From NCBI RefSeq assembly GCF_035222485.1, contig NC_085920.1, positions 744,001 to 808,000 of the forward strand: DNA of 64,000 bases, in the 5' to 3' direction. Shown one piece after another: positions 33,202-43,945 of the stretch. Position numbers and translations under genes: made by a program. Numbering within the stretch: the stretch's first letter is position 1; every line of letters begins with the position of its first letter. The stretch comes from Podospora pseudoanserina (taxonomy: Eukaryota; Ascomycota; Sordariomycetes; Sordariales; Podosporaceae). The notes below the pieces were generated by a model. The model was given only the letters and a program-made list of their open reading frames with translations. It did not search any database and was not told the DNA's origin.

Positions 33202-33657
33202 ATGGTGAGAGCTGCCCCCGTACCAAGAGAAATGAACAACTCAGTGCTGACCATGTGCGCGATGCTCCCAGTCTGCCATTTACAAGCAAGTCCTGCCCTA
33301 CCCGTCCGGGAGAGAGAGACACGCCGGAGCCGACGACTACCGATACTAACCCAGCTATAGCGCCATCTTCCGCAACAACGCCACCATGCTTGGTGCCGTC
33401 TTTGCCGGTGCCTTTGCGTTCAACATGTATGCCGCCGATTAGACATGAACGCCTACCCGCGCAAAGAACAACCATGCTGAACATGTCAACAGGGGCTACG
33501 ACACTGTCATGAACAAGGTCTGGGACCACCACAACCGGGGGGTACGTCGACATGCCACACTATTCAGAATGAGGGAAGGGGAAATGCTGACTGAGAGGAA
33601 CAGCGCCAATGGAAGGACATCCGCCACAAGTACGCCGAGTCTGAGGACGACGAGTAA
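33202..33657 (+). CDS. qcr9: Cytochrome bc1 complex subunit 9 (QCR9), five exons
   Basis: A small single-span subunit of complex III. The 61-residue product is spread over five coding exons: 33202-33204 (the ATG alone), 33272-33285 (14 nt, SAIYN), 33361-33426, 33493-33541 and 33604-33657. Splicing restores the family pattern: N-terminal SAIYNAIFRNNATM, the span LGAVFAGAFAFNM, then GYDTVMNKVWDHHNRG, RQWKDIRHKY and an acidic end. Intron 1 begins GTGAGA directly after ATG; intron 2 has a GC donor (AA|GCAAGT) with branch ATACTAAC; introns 3 and 4 are ordinary. The phases join without error at all four junctions, which supports the model strongly. Size agrees with yeast Qcr9 (66 residues). Confidence 0.88.
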
Positions 33658-34498
33658 AGGATGGCAGACGAAGGAAATCACACACACCACCGCATGGACC
33701 CAAACGAGGAGCGGTTAGTCGAGGCAGGAAAATGAGGAGGGGCCCCGACCTTGTATATTTCTAGACCGGAGACGGCTGTAGAGGAACCTGGAATAGAACA
33801 TTGCTTGGCGATTGCAATGGTGCATCATCTCTGAAAGCTGGCTCTGGCAGGTCACGGTGATTAGGGGAGGTAGTGGGATGAACTCGGGAGCTTCAGGGAT
33901 TAGGTATGACTTAATAGTTGTGCCATGTATGAGATAATGCTCCGTCCAAACATATCTCTAAGTACCTAATCATGCTTCGGTGGAACGGATCTCACTGTGA
34001 TACCCAGTGGGTGATACAATAATCCACTTTTGGTAATGCTCAAGCTTTTAAAGTTTTAAAAACCTTGGAGCATCACTAGAACACTCTTTTAAGAATCCAG
34101 GAGGACAGCCCAACTAAGCCGCTTACACCAACAACCAAATTCCTTTGTGATAGTAGTGCATGCAAACACTGCACCCAAGCGCCGAGACAGCTGAACCGCC
34201 TGGACCTTGGAAATTGGTGACGCCCCAGCACGCCACCCCTGACCGACTTTGATCTACCACGTTTGGAACCCCACGATTTCCCCTCCATTCACTTATTGGG
34301 AGCAACCCTCTATCAACCACCACCGATAAGACAACAAACCACCGTTAGTTGTTGGCCCCATTTCGAGATTCAGCAACGGCGCAAAACACACCAGTACCCG
34401 TCTATACAATCAATCCACCTCTTTTACTCGATGCCCACCACCGTATCCGACCTGAAATAAGAGTTGACGTCACAAACGCAAAAGGCGGCTCACCGATC
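33658..34498. other. Intergenic, promoter and leader of UBR1
   Basis: The 3' flank of QCR9, a somewhat A/T-rich middle (about 33,900-34,080), and the leader of UBR1. An open frame continues about 150 bases upstream of the UBR1 ATG but contains no in-frame ATG. Confidence 0.55.
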
Positions 34499-37400
34499 AT
34501 GGCCGACATGATGTCGACGCAAGAGCAGCAGCTCTGCCAGGTGCTGCGAAACTTGCCCTACCGCCACCGGTGTCGATACTCTGAGGATGCCGCCCGAGAT
34601 CTGCTCAAGGACCTTTTCTGGTCCATGGCGGGCGGTCGGGATGACTACATGGAGCTTTTCTTCCCCACCGGTGGCCCAACCCGACCTGACGGGACCCTCA
34701 AGATGCGAGACGCCCAGGGCGCCATCGAAGGCGCAGAGTACACCGAGGCTGCGCGCGGCAAGGCTTGCGGACACATTTTCAAACAGGGCGAGGCCTCGTA
34801 CGCATGCCGGACATGCAGCGCTGACGATACCTGCTGCCTCTGCAGCAAATGCTTCGATGCGACGGACCATACGGGGCACATGGTTAGGATCAACATCTCG
34901 CCTGGAAACAGTGGGTGTTGTGACTGTGGAGATGCAGAGGCGTGGAAGAGGCCCGTGTTTTGCACGATACACTCGGTGTGGGAGGGGGAGGATAAGGGGA
35001 AGGGGAAAGCAAACACTGGAGCGCCGGAGGACCTCCTTGCCAGCATCCGAATGACAATCGGCCGCGTCTTTGACTACATGTGCGATGTCATCTCGTGCTC
35101 CCCTGAGCAGCTCCGGCAAACAAAGACGGTCGAGTCGATCGAGAGAGACGAGGTAAACTCTAGATTATCCTCAGCGTACTGCGGCGGGGACACAACGAGG
35201 CCAGAAGAATGGTGTGTACTTCTTTGGAACGACGAAAAGCATACGGTTACAGACGTTCAAGACCAGGTGGCGAGAGCATGCGGGACGACGCTGGCAACCG
35301 GCCTCGCAAAGGCCTACGAGACGGACGGCATCGGTAGAAGTCTGTTGATGTACGACCAAAGTATCGAAAAACTCATAGAAGTTGCCGAGGTTTTGGAAAG
35401 GATCAGGGTCACTGTCACAATTCGCTCAGCTCGAGACACGTTCCGAGAACAGATGGTCAGCACGATGGTGGATTGGCTAAGAGACATCTCGGGATGCAGC
35501 GTCGGCAACGACCACAACATTCTTAGGCAAGTTGTTTGTGAGGAGATGCTCAAACCATGGCGCCGAGGAAGTCGAGCTACACACGCCAATGTTGGACAGG
35601 ATGGCATGGATGACGAGGAGATGACTGAACGCCAATACTTTGAGGAGGACGAGTTCTATGCCCAGCAAATAAGAATCATGGTGCAAGCTCGAGCTGCCGC
35701 CCGTGTGGGAGAGCCCATAGACGATTCTGATGATGATGAAGACGGAATCGATATCGACGAGGAGGAATTCGAGCACGCCCTTGGGAGTGATATGGAAGAG
35801 AACGGGGATGACGACGGCGATGTCATGATGATCGATACCAGGACAGAGGGCGGCGATATTCCCATGCAAGACTGGCGTCAAGACAACGCTTTGGAAGATG
35901 ATGAAGCTACAGTTGCTGGCTATCCGCCACCACCACCACCGCCTCCTCCAGTTCCAGCTCCCAGACGAACTGCTCGGGAAAGGGAGCTCACTCCTTCGGA
36001 TTCTGATACCGCAGAGCCGCTTATTGCTCCTACGGTGTCTTTCAAGTCTCGTCTCGACATACCCAAGACACCCGGCAACAACAAGACCGGAGAGTCAGCC
36101 CCAGCACCCGGTTCATACTGGCTTGCCACTCCCACAGGCTATGTGGAAGAAGAAGGAATCCCGGTTGCCGAGGACCTGTTTGAGAGGGTGCGGCTGGACT
36201 GGATGATTCTGTTCGACCTCAGGATGTGGAAGAAGGTTCGGAATGACCTGCGATCCTTGTACATCTCGACCGTGGTCACAATTCCCGAGTTTAAGCGCAT
36301 CCTGGGTCTCCGGTTCGCCGGACTCTACACCACGCTTGCGCAGTTGTATCTCATCGGCGACCGCGAGCCGGACCATTCCATCATCAACATATCCTTACAA
36401 ATGCTGACCACCCCATCCATCACGGCCGAGGTCGTGGAGCGTGGCAACTTCTTGACAAACTTGATGGCCATCTTATACACCTTCCTGACGACTCGGCAAG
36501 TCGGGCACCCCTGGGATGTGGACTCCAGCGCTGTCTTGGCCTTCGACACTGGTTCCGTCACCAACCGCAGAATGTATCATTTCTTCCTTGATCTCAAGTA
36601 TCTCTTTGGCTCCCCCAACGTCCAAGAGCGCCTTCGGACAGAGGAGCGGTACATGATGCAGTTCTTGGACCTCGTCAAACTGCACCAAGGCATCTGTCCT
36701 AACGTCAGGGCGGTGGGTGAGCACGTCGAGTACGAGACGGACAGCTGGATCAGCGCTTCGCTGGTCACTCGTGAAATCAACAGGCTATGCCGGCAGTTTG
36801 CCGAGTCTTTCCGGAATGTCAGTGAGCAGGAGTTTGTCCACGTGGAGAAAGCTATCCGCCTCGCGGCCAAGTCGGTCATTGTCAACTCCATTGGAGCTGA
36901 ACGCAGCCGGTTCAGCGGATCGGAGATCAAGGATGAAATTCGGTTCAAGACACTCAGCGACTTTGAGTTTGACCCGACACACAACGAGATCGAGGTGGTC
37001 AAGTTTGTTGTTGAGGAGCAGCCGATAAGTTTCCACCATGCGCTTCACTACACTCTGTCTTGGTTGATTGAATGTGGCAAAGCTATGCCGGTGGAACAGC
37101 TCAGGGCACTCTTGACTTTCACCACGCAGGAGCTTACTATGAAGCCTCGCTCCATGGGCAAGAAGGTATGGCCAAAGCGAGAGTTTACTCCCGAGGACTA
37201 CCTCATGGCTGCCTTTGACTACCCGTTACGGGTGTGCGCGTGGCTTGCTCAGATGAAGGCGGGCATGTGGGTCAGGAACGGGTTGAGCTTGCGTCACCAA
37301 GCTGGAACATACCGCGGTGTTGGTCAGAGAGATGTGTCCCACCACCGCGATATCTTCTTGTTGCAGACGGCCTTGGTGGTTTGTGATCCCAGCCGCGTGC

Positions 37401-40400
37401 TGGCGTCTATCATCGATCGGTTCGGCATGGAGAAGTGGGTCAAGGGCATCTTTGAACAAAAGACCAAGAGTCAAGACGATGGTCAGCATCTGGATGTCGT
37501 GGAGGACATGATCCATCTTCTCATCGTTCTGCTCAGCGACAAGACGTCTCTGGTCCGCAATGATGAAGAGAAGAACCCTCAAATCGCTTCCATGCGCCGG
37601 GATCTGACTCACGTTCTGTGCTTCAAGCCGCTCTCATTCTCGGATATTTGCGCAAAGCTTCCTGATAAGTTCCAGGAGCAAGAAGACTTCCACCGGATAC
37701 TGGATGAGATGGCCACCTTCAAATCTCCCGAGGGGCTGACTGACGTTGGACTCTTTGAACTCAAACCACAGCATGTCGAAGAGGTTGATCCATACATCGC
37801 CCACTACAACAAGAACCAACGAGAGGAGGCGGAGATGGCCTGGCGCAAGTGGATTGCCAAGAAGACTGGCAAGCCCATTGAAGATGTTGTCTACGAACCC
37901 AAGCCTCGCCCTGTCACGTCGGGTGTGTTTGCCGGACTGGGCAAATTCACCAGCACCGGGATGTTTGCGCAGATTGTCTACTACTCGCTGCTGTATGCTC
38001 TCACATACTCGAAATTAACACCAGGAGTTCCTGCCACTCGAGTGGAATCCTTCTTGCAGGTTCTTCTGCACCTCGTCCTGATTGCCATCGCCGAGGACAA
38101 TGTCACGGATGACGAGCAGGAGCCAGAGCAGCCTTCGTTTATCAGCATTGCCCTGAATCAGCAAGCTCGTCATTTCGTTCCCGAGGCACCACAGTCAAAG
38201 ACAATTGTGTCTCTCCTGAACATGATGTCGTCCAAGGAGGAATACAAGGGATGCCATCTAAAGATCGAGTTGGTGCTCCGGAGGATGCGCCAAAAGCGCC
38301 CACGGGGCTTTGAATTTGCCTGTGACCGTCTCGGTCTGTCGCTGGACCGCATGAACACATCGTCGCCTGCAGCCGCGTCAGCTGACGAGGAGCGGGAGCG
38401 CAAGAAGAAGGCGGCGCTGGACCGACAGCGTCGAGTCATGGCGCAATTTCAGGCTCAGCAGAAGAGCTTCATGGAGAACCAGCAGGATATTGACTGGGGA
38501 GAGGTGGATGAGCTCGAGGAAGATGAGCATCTTCCGCCAGCTCAGGAGCACCGCAAGTTCTGGAAATACCCAGCAGGAACTTGCATCTTGTGCCAGGAAG
38601 AGACGGATGACCGGCGGTTATATGGCACGTTTGCGTATTTCACACAGAGCAACATCCTGAGGCAGACTGATCTCCAGGATCCTGACTTTGTGAGGGAGGC
38701 TTTTAACACGCCTGACAACCTTGATCGGTCAGTGGAGGATATTCGTCCGTTTGGTGTTGCCGGTGAGAACAGACACAAGGTTCAAAAGGTGGATCAGCAC
38801 GGTGAGGTCTTTGAGGCAGAGCGGCAGTGCATTGGGAAGGGGTTCCCACCGAATCTGTCCCGGCCTGGTCCGGTAGCTATTGGTTGTGGCCACATTATGC
38901 ACTATGGCTGTTTCGAGGCCTACTATAATTCCATCATTCGTCGACATAGTCAGCAGATTGCACGGCACCCACCTGAAGACACCAACAGGTTGGAATTTGT
39001 GTGTCCTTTGTGCAAGGCTCTCGGCAATGCGTTTCTTCCTATTATTTGGAAGGGACAGGAAGAGTCGTATCCTGGTCCGTTGGTGCCCGAAAAGTCCTTT
39101 TCTGATTTCCTTAACGAGCAACTGCACTCGGCGTACTATTCGCTCGGGGCTGCTCGGCCTCCTGATGGTGTCCAAGACGCGTTTGCAGCGTACACACAGA
39201 CGTACATGGTCACCAACCTGGCAGAGAAATCGGCGCAGCTGTTGGACGATGCCTGGGTTCATGTGGGTGCTTCGTCGTTGCCGACGGCAAGCCCTTATAG
39301 CGAGACGTTCAGTATCGTTTCTGCCCCAGAGACCAGTGGTAGTCGAGGTGTTACCCCTGAGGCCCACAGCAGCATGCGAGAGTTGGTCAACGTCTACCGT
39401 CGGCTTAGAGACAGCCTGAAGAAGAACGGTCTTCGTTCGCGCCACCAGGACAATCTTCCCGAGGCCGACAGTGCTGAGCTCTTTTCTAGTGATGTGCTCG
39501 CACGCTCGGTAGGGTTCTCGATTTCTGCCGTGGAAATTCAACAGCGTGGAGTTGAGGCCGAGTACGGTCAGACGTTTTTGGAAAGAATCCCGGAGCAGGT
39601 CCTCACTCAGCTGCGTATCCTCAGCGAGACGGTCACCTCGTTTATCGCCGTCGGTGGCTTGAAGGAGAATGGAGAAAACCGCATCGACACCGAGTACCGT
39701 GCCGACAGTGAACGCCAGCACTGCCAACTCTTCATCAGACAGTACACTGACCAAGAAACGGAGCACACACGCACCCCCTTGGCGGATTATCCCGCGCTCC
39801 TCAGACAAGACCTCTTCGTCTTTCTTTGTGAAAGCGTCTTTGGCATAGCCCACGCGCAGCACTTTGAGATCGCCCACCTCGTCCGCTTGTGCTACCTGGC
39901 CGAGATTGTCAAGGTGACGTACCAAATGGCGCGCAACATGCCCTTTTACCAGTGGTTCCAGCACATCACGCGCAGCAAGCAGACCATGTCCCCCTCCCTG
40001 GCGAGGTTTGTCGAATTTTGCGACCTCATCTTCCACTTTGATGTCGCGGCTGAGGCGCAAGGGGGTTTGTCCAGGGAAGACTTCACCAACGGGGGGTTCT
40101 CCCAGGAGGGTTTGGACACCCTGGAGGGCATGTACACGTTTGTCAAGAAGTACGCCTTGACCTTTTTGAGAAAGTGCGTCCTGCTGCTGCACGTCAAGTT
40201 TGGAGTTGATTTCAACTCGAGGGTCTCGCCCCAGCCGGAACTGTCGGAGCTGGAGAGACTGACTGAAATGCTCCGCCTGCCTAGCTTTGACGAGATGCTC
40301 AGCGCTTTTAATGCTGAAGACGGGCCGGCAAGCGGGTGGCCGGTTCCGGCGACGAAGTACTTGGTTGAGGGGTGGATCAAGCACAGTGTTGTTGCGCCCA

Positions 40401-41002
40401 ACTCGGAGGACGAGGAAGGGCTGTCGTCGGCGGCGCTGGTGAGCCACCCTGGCATTTTTGAGCTGGTGGGCTTGCCAAAGAATTATGACCTTTTGATCGA
40501 GGAGTGCACGCGCAGGAAATGTCCAACAAAGGGGAAGGACATTACGGACCCGACGATTTGTCTGTTTTGCGGGGAGATTTTTTGCGGGCAGGCGGTGTGC
40601 TGTGCGAAGGATGTCAAGGAGGGTAGGAAGAACAGCAAGGTTGGGGGGGCACAGCAGCATATGTGGAGGTTTGTTTTTCTCTCTTCCAAACATTGTACAA
40701 TGAGTGAGTGATGCTAACCAAAGGGGGAAATTAGATGCCAAAAGAATATCGGGCTGTTTATCAATATCCGCAAGTGCTGCGTCTTGTACCTGTCTAGGAA
40801 GTCGGGCAGCTTCAGCCACGCGCCGTATATCGACCGGTATGGCGAGGTGGACTTTGGGCTGAGGTTTGGGCGCCAGCTGTTTTTGCATCAGAAGAGGTAT
40901 GATAGCATGCTGAGGGGTTTGTGGTTGGGGCACGGGGTGCCGAGTTATATCGCGAGGAAGCTGGAGGCGGATATCAATAATGGGGGGTGGGAGACGATTT
41001 AG
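34499..41002 (+). CDS. ubr1: E3 ubiquitin ligase UBR1 (N-recognin)
   Basis: Recognises destabilising N-terminal residues and ubiquitylates the protein (N-degron pathway). Two exons, 34499-40668 and 40735-41002 (66-nt intron, branch GATGCTAACC); 2145 residues. Domains in order: UBR box with its Cys/His pattern (~90-160, CGHIFKQGEASYACRTC to CCDCGDAEAWK); ClpS-like type-2 site (~235-315, WCVLLWNDEKHTVTDV); an acidic region followed by a run of eight prolines (~410-490); winged-helix region; a basic helix ahead of the RING (~1300); RING-type zinc finger beginning CILCQEETDD (~1361) with CGHIMHYGCF (~1462) and CPLCKALG (~1501), so the RING carries a ~100-residue insert; and the C-terminal autoinhibitory UBLC domain with CLFCGEIFCG. 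The ATG at 34499 is the first in frame. Confidence 0.95.
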
Positions 41003-41299
41003 CGGGCGTAAAACAGATGATGGGGGCACGTGAGCGGGGTGGGGGAAAGGAAGGGGGAGGTCAGTTTTTGTAACGTACACTCTGGACTTTTGGGGGCATA
41101 GGAGTACTACTTATGGGCGGGTGAACTTGTTTTATGGCAGAAACACCAAGAGTTGAGAAATGAACGGTTTTTATTTTGTATCAGTATAATGTCGAGATGC
41201 TTAAATCATATACTTTTGTCTATTCCGACCGACTCTCATAACCGGCCCTAGAAGCCCTGAGACGTTAAAATACATATTTCCCACCTCGTCCTTCTAAAC
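41003..41299. other. Short convergent intergenic region
   Basis: A 297-base gap in which the UBR1 and PP2A-activator genes converge. The two transcripts probably end very close together or overlap. Confidence 0.6.
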
Positions 41300-42679
41300 C
41301 TAATCAAAAGGTATCCTCCTCAACTGCCCCCCACCCATCACCCCCCGTTTCCTCATCTCCTCCGCCGCCGCCAGCGAGCTCGGCACCTTGATTCCGCAGC
41401 AATCCCCCCACCCGACCGCCTGCTGATGCACATGCCTCTTGCCCTCTGTATCATCAAAAATCACCAACTTTCCATTCTCAATCTCCTCCTCTGTCAACTC
41501 AGGCTGCTCCTCAGCCAGCTTCCCCATCTCCTCCGTCGCCGGGATCAATCCCCCAAACAAAAAGTGCTGCATCACCGGTAACTTGCCCAGCACCTCATTC
41601 ACAAACATCTTTCTCATCCCGCCCTCAATCTTTGTCCAGGACTTCGCGGCAGAAATGTCATCCAGCATAGGGGAGTGCCACCTCAACCCTTGGACCGTCT
41701 TGGTCGAGTTGACAAAGGCTACTTGGTTGTGGTAGAGGTATTCCGGGCCGAATTGTTCGAGGGACAAAGTCTGGTGGATGGATTTGGGGGTGAGGAAACC
41801 GTGGTGGAGGAGCTGGGAGGCGCCAAAGAGGAAGGGGAGGAATTGGTAGTCGTCTAGGCCCCAGACGCCATGGGAGCCGGCGGGTTCGAGGTAGTAGGTT
41901 AGCTGGACGAGGCGCATGAGCTCGAGGTACTTTGGGAAGACGAGGAGGACCAGGGAGGGAAATGTGGGTTCTGGGAGGAGGGAGAGGAGGCGGAGGCAGA
42001 GGAGGAAGAGGAAGAAGTTGAGCTCGTGGCCGGAGCCGTAGTCTATCCTTGTTGCGTTGCCGAAGGAGTGGTGGAGGTAGGTGGAGAGCTCGGGGCTGGC
42101 GTCGTTGGCGTGTTGGGGTGGGAGGTTGAGGAGGGAGAGGAAGTGAGGGGTGCGGGATTTGACTTTATCGAGAAAGGTGCGGAAGGTTTTGTTGCCGAAG
42201 CGGGAGCCGGTGGTTTCGTCTGGGGGGGTGGAACGGCAGAGCTCTTCGATCTCGGTGAGGATGTCCAGGAGGGCTTGGACGGTGGGTGTGACGGTAGAAG
42301 CAGAGACAGATGAAATGGGTTTGTCGGCTACGGATTCGGAGAGGTGGAAGATGAAGGAGACCACCAACGTGTAAGTTGGGGAGGCGAGGAACAGCTTGTG
42401 ATCTTGGGGAGTGAGGATGCGGCGAGTGGGTGTCTGGAATTTGACAGTTGACAAGTCTGGTAGAGGAGGTAGAGGCGGGGTTTCCGGCACGGGTTGGAGA
42501 CTGCCGGATTCGGGTTGCCGGCGCCGGCGAGCCTCGTCCAGTTTTGGTTTACGGGCCAGGAGGTTAGGGATGCTAGGCGCCGGATTCGGGCCCGGGCTTG
42601 GCTTCCCGGAGGTTGACGTCGACTCCGGCTGGGGTCCGGTTCCAACGGCTGCTCCAGCTGGTGGGGTTGAAGATGACAT
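41300..42679 (-). CDS. rrd1: Serine/threonine phosphatase 2A activator (PTPA/Rrd family)
   Basis: A peptidyl-prolyl isomerase that activates PP2A catalytic subunits. A 459-residue single-exon protein. After a Pro/Ser-rich N-terminal ~85 residues comes the all-helical PTPA fold with its signature segments: IDYGSGHELNFFLFLLCL, YYLEPAGSHGVWGLDDYQFL, FLFGASQLLHHGFLTPKSI and the later HSPMLDDISAAKSWTKIEGG with MRKMFVNEVLGKLPVMQHFLF. Asp in GLDD and the SHGVWG loop line the ATP/PP2A pocket of the family. The C-terminus has WGDCCGIKVPSS, a fungal extension. I favour the Rrd1 branch over Rrd2, with limited certainty. The ATG at 42679 is the first Met before the protein sequence settles. Confidence 0.9.
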   Translation of the reverse strand: MSSSTPPAGAAVGTGPQPESTSTSGKPSPGPNPAPSIPNLLARKPKLDEARRRRQPESGSLQPVPETPPLPPLPDLSTVKFQTPTRRILTPQDHKLFLASPTYTLVVSFIFHLSESVADKPISSVSASTVTPTVQALLDILTEIEELCRSTPPDETTGSRFGNKTFRTFLDKVKSRTPHFLSLLNLPPQHANDASPELSTYLHHSFGNATRIDYGSGHELNFFLFLLCLRLLSLLPEPTFPSLVLLVFPKYLELMRLVQLTYYLEPAGSHGVWGLDDYQFLPFLFGASQLLHHGFLTPKSIHQTLSLEQFGPEYLYHNQVAFVNSTKTVQGLRWHSPMLDDISAAKSWTKIEGGMRKMFVNEVLGKLPVMQHFLFGGLIPATEEMGKLAEEQPELTEEEIENGKLVIFDDTEGKRHVHQQAVGWGDCCGIKVPSSLAAAEEMRKRGVMGGGQLRRIPFD

Positions 42680-43048
42680 GACCTTTGATGTTTCTGTTTG
42701 AGACTGCTCCCTAGTTGATAAATGTGGTGCCAGAATTATGAATGCCAAAATCCTTTCAGTGATATCTGATGAAAGTGAGTTTCGTAGTTGAACGAGGCAA
42801 GGCTCAGATCGACTGATGTGCAGCCGTTGAGGTTGCAAGTCCAATCTTTGACCCCTGCAAGCACTAAAATGCGGGGCAGTTTTTACTGGGGAAGTGCCGC
42901 TCAACCCACGAAATCACTGTGCTGCAAATCCAATCAACGACCGTTTCTCATTGGCAGCTTTGGAAAACTTTCACTACAGACAGACGAAGGAAACAAGATC
43001 ACCGCCTGCTATCATCGTAACCTTGTCCAGTTCTTGACCAGACATAAA
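42680..43048. promoter_or_regulatory. Bidirectional promoter of the PP2A activator and RRP46
   Basis: Only 369 bases separate two divergent start codons, so both promoters must lie here. A CCAAT box on the plus strand (TCCAATC) is near 42930. No further elements are clear. Confidence 0.4.
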
Positions 43049-43945
43049 ATGACAGTATCAACAACATCGACAGCCCCGGCAGCCGCTCTTGGTGTGCTCC
43101 CAAGAGCCGACGGGTCTGCAAAATATTCACATGCCGGATACACAGTCACGGCCTCAGTCAACGGACCCATCGAAGCTCAGCGAAGAGATGAGCATCCCTA
43201 TGAGGCACACGTTGACGTTATCGTACGACCGGCCGCAGGGGTCGGAGGTGAGGACCCCTCCGCACTCCTACTACCCCTCCATCATTTTCTCACCATGAAC
43301 TTTCCTATATAGGCACAAGAGAACGTCACCTCGAGTCCATCCTCCAATCCTCACTTTCACAGATCATTCTCGTCAAGAACTTCCCTCGCTCTCTCATCCA
43401 GATTGTCCTCCAAGTCGAGGACTCGCCAGAAAACGACTATGTGAACACCAAGCTTGTTCAGGCCAGCCTGGTAAGAACGACTTCGTGTTGCTCACGTGCC
43501 GATCCTCTCGACATACTGACCTCTGTGGCAGAACTTCTCCATCATGCCAGCCCTGTTTCAAACGGCTGTTCTCGCGCTCTTGTCGGCAGGTGTACCCATC
43601 AGGGCAACGGCGACGGCGACGGCTATTGCTATTGTTCCCCAGGATGGTACCAAGAGAAGTGTGGTTGATCCATCACCACGAGATGTCGAGATTGCCCAGT
43701 CCGTCCATGTACTGGCTTTTACGTCTCACGATGAGCTGTTGCTTGCTGAGAGTGAAGGAGACTTTACTGTCAAGGAATGGGATGATGTCTACGAAACGGC
43801 CAAGGACGTATGTTGTCGCCCAGTACCGACCAAGGAAGGGATGGAAATGGTGCTCGACGACCAACACACCAACGGCCCGGATCTGCGCCACTTCTTGCGG
43901 TCTACCATGGAGAACAAGGTGGCATCTGATCTCCATTGGAAGTGA
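43049..43945 (+). CDS. rrp46: Exosome core subunit RRP46 (RNase PH-like)
   Basis: A subunit of the six-membered RNase PH-like ring of the RNA exosome, needed for 3'-5' RNA processing and decay. Three exons, 43049-43247, 43313-43470 and 43532-43945, with introns of 65 and 61 nt; 256 residues. Family features: ADGSAKYSHAGYTVTASVNGPIEAQRRDEHP (the strand pair of the RNase PH fold), GTRERHLESILQSSLSQII, FPRSLIQIVLQV, and ALFQTAVLALLSAGVPI, with the second domain's AQSVHVLAFTSHDELLLAES. The catalytic residues of bacterial RNase PH are not expected in eukaryotic ring subunits. A short Thr-Ala repeat (ATATATAIA) follows VPIR. Confidence 0.9.

Noticed and set aside
38729-41080. A 783-codon open frame on the minus strand
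   Set aside because: It is antisense to UBR1, which has unmistakable domains on the plus strand; the frame lacks any domain and is a codon-bias shadow.
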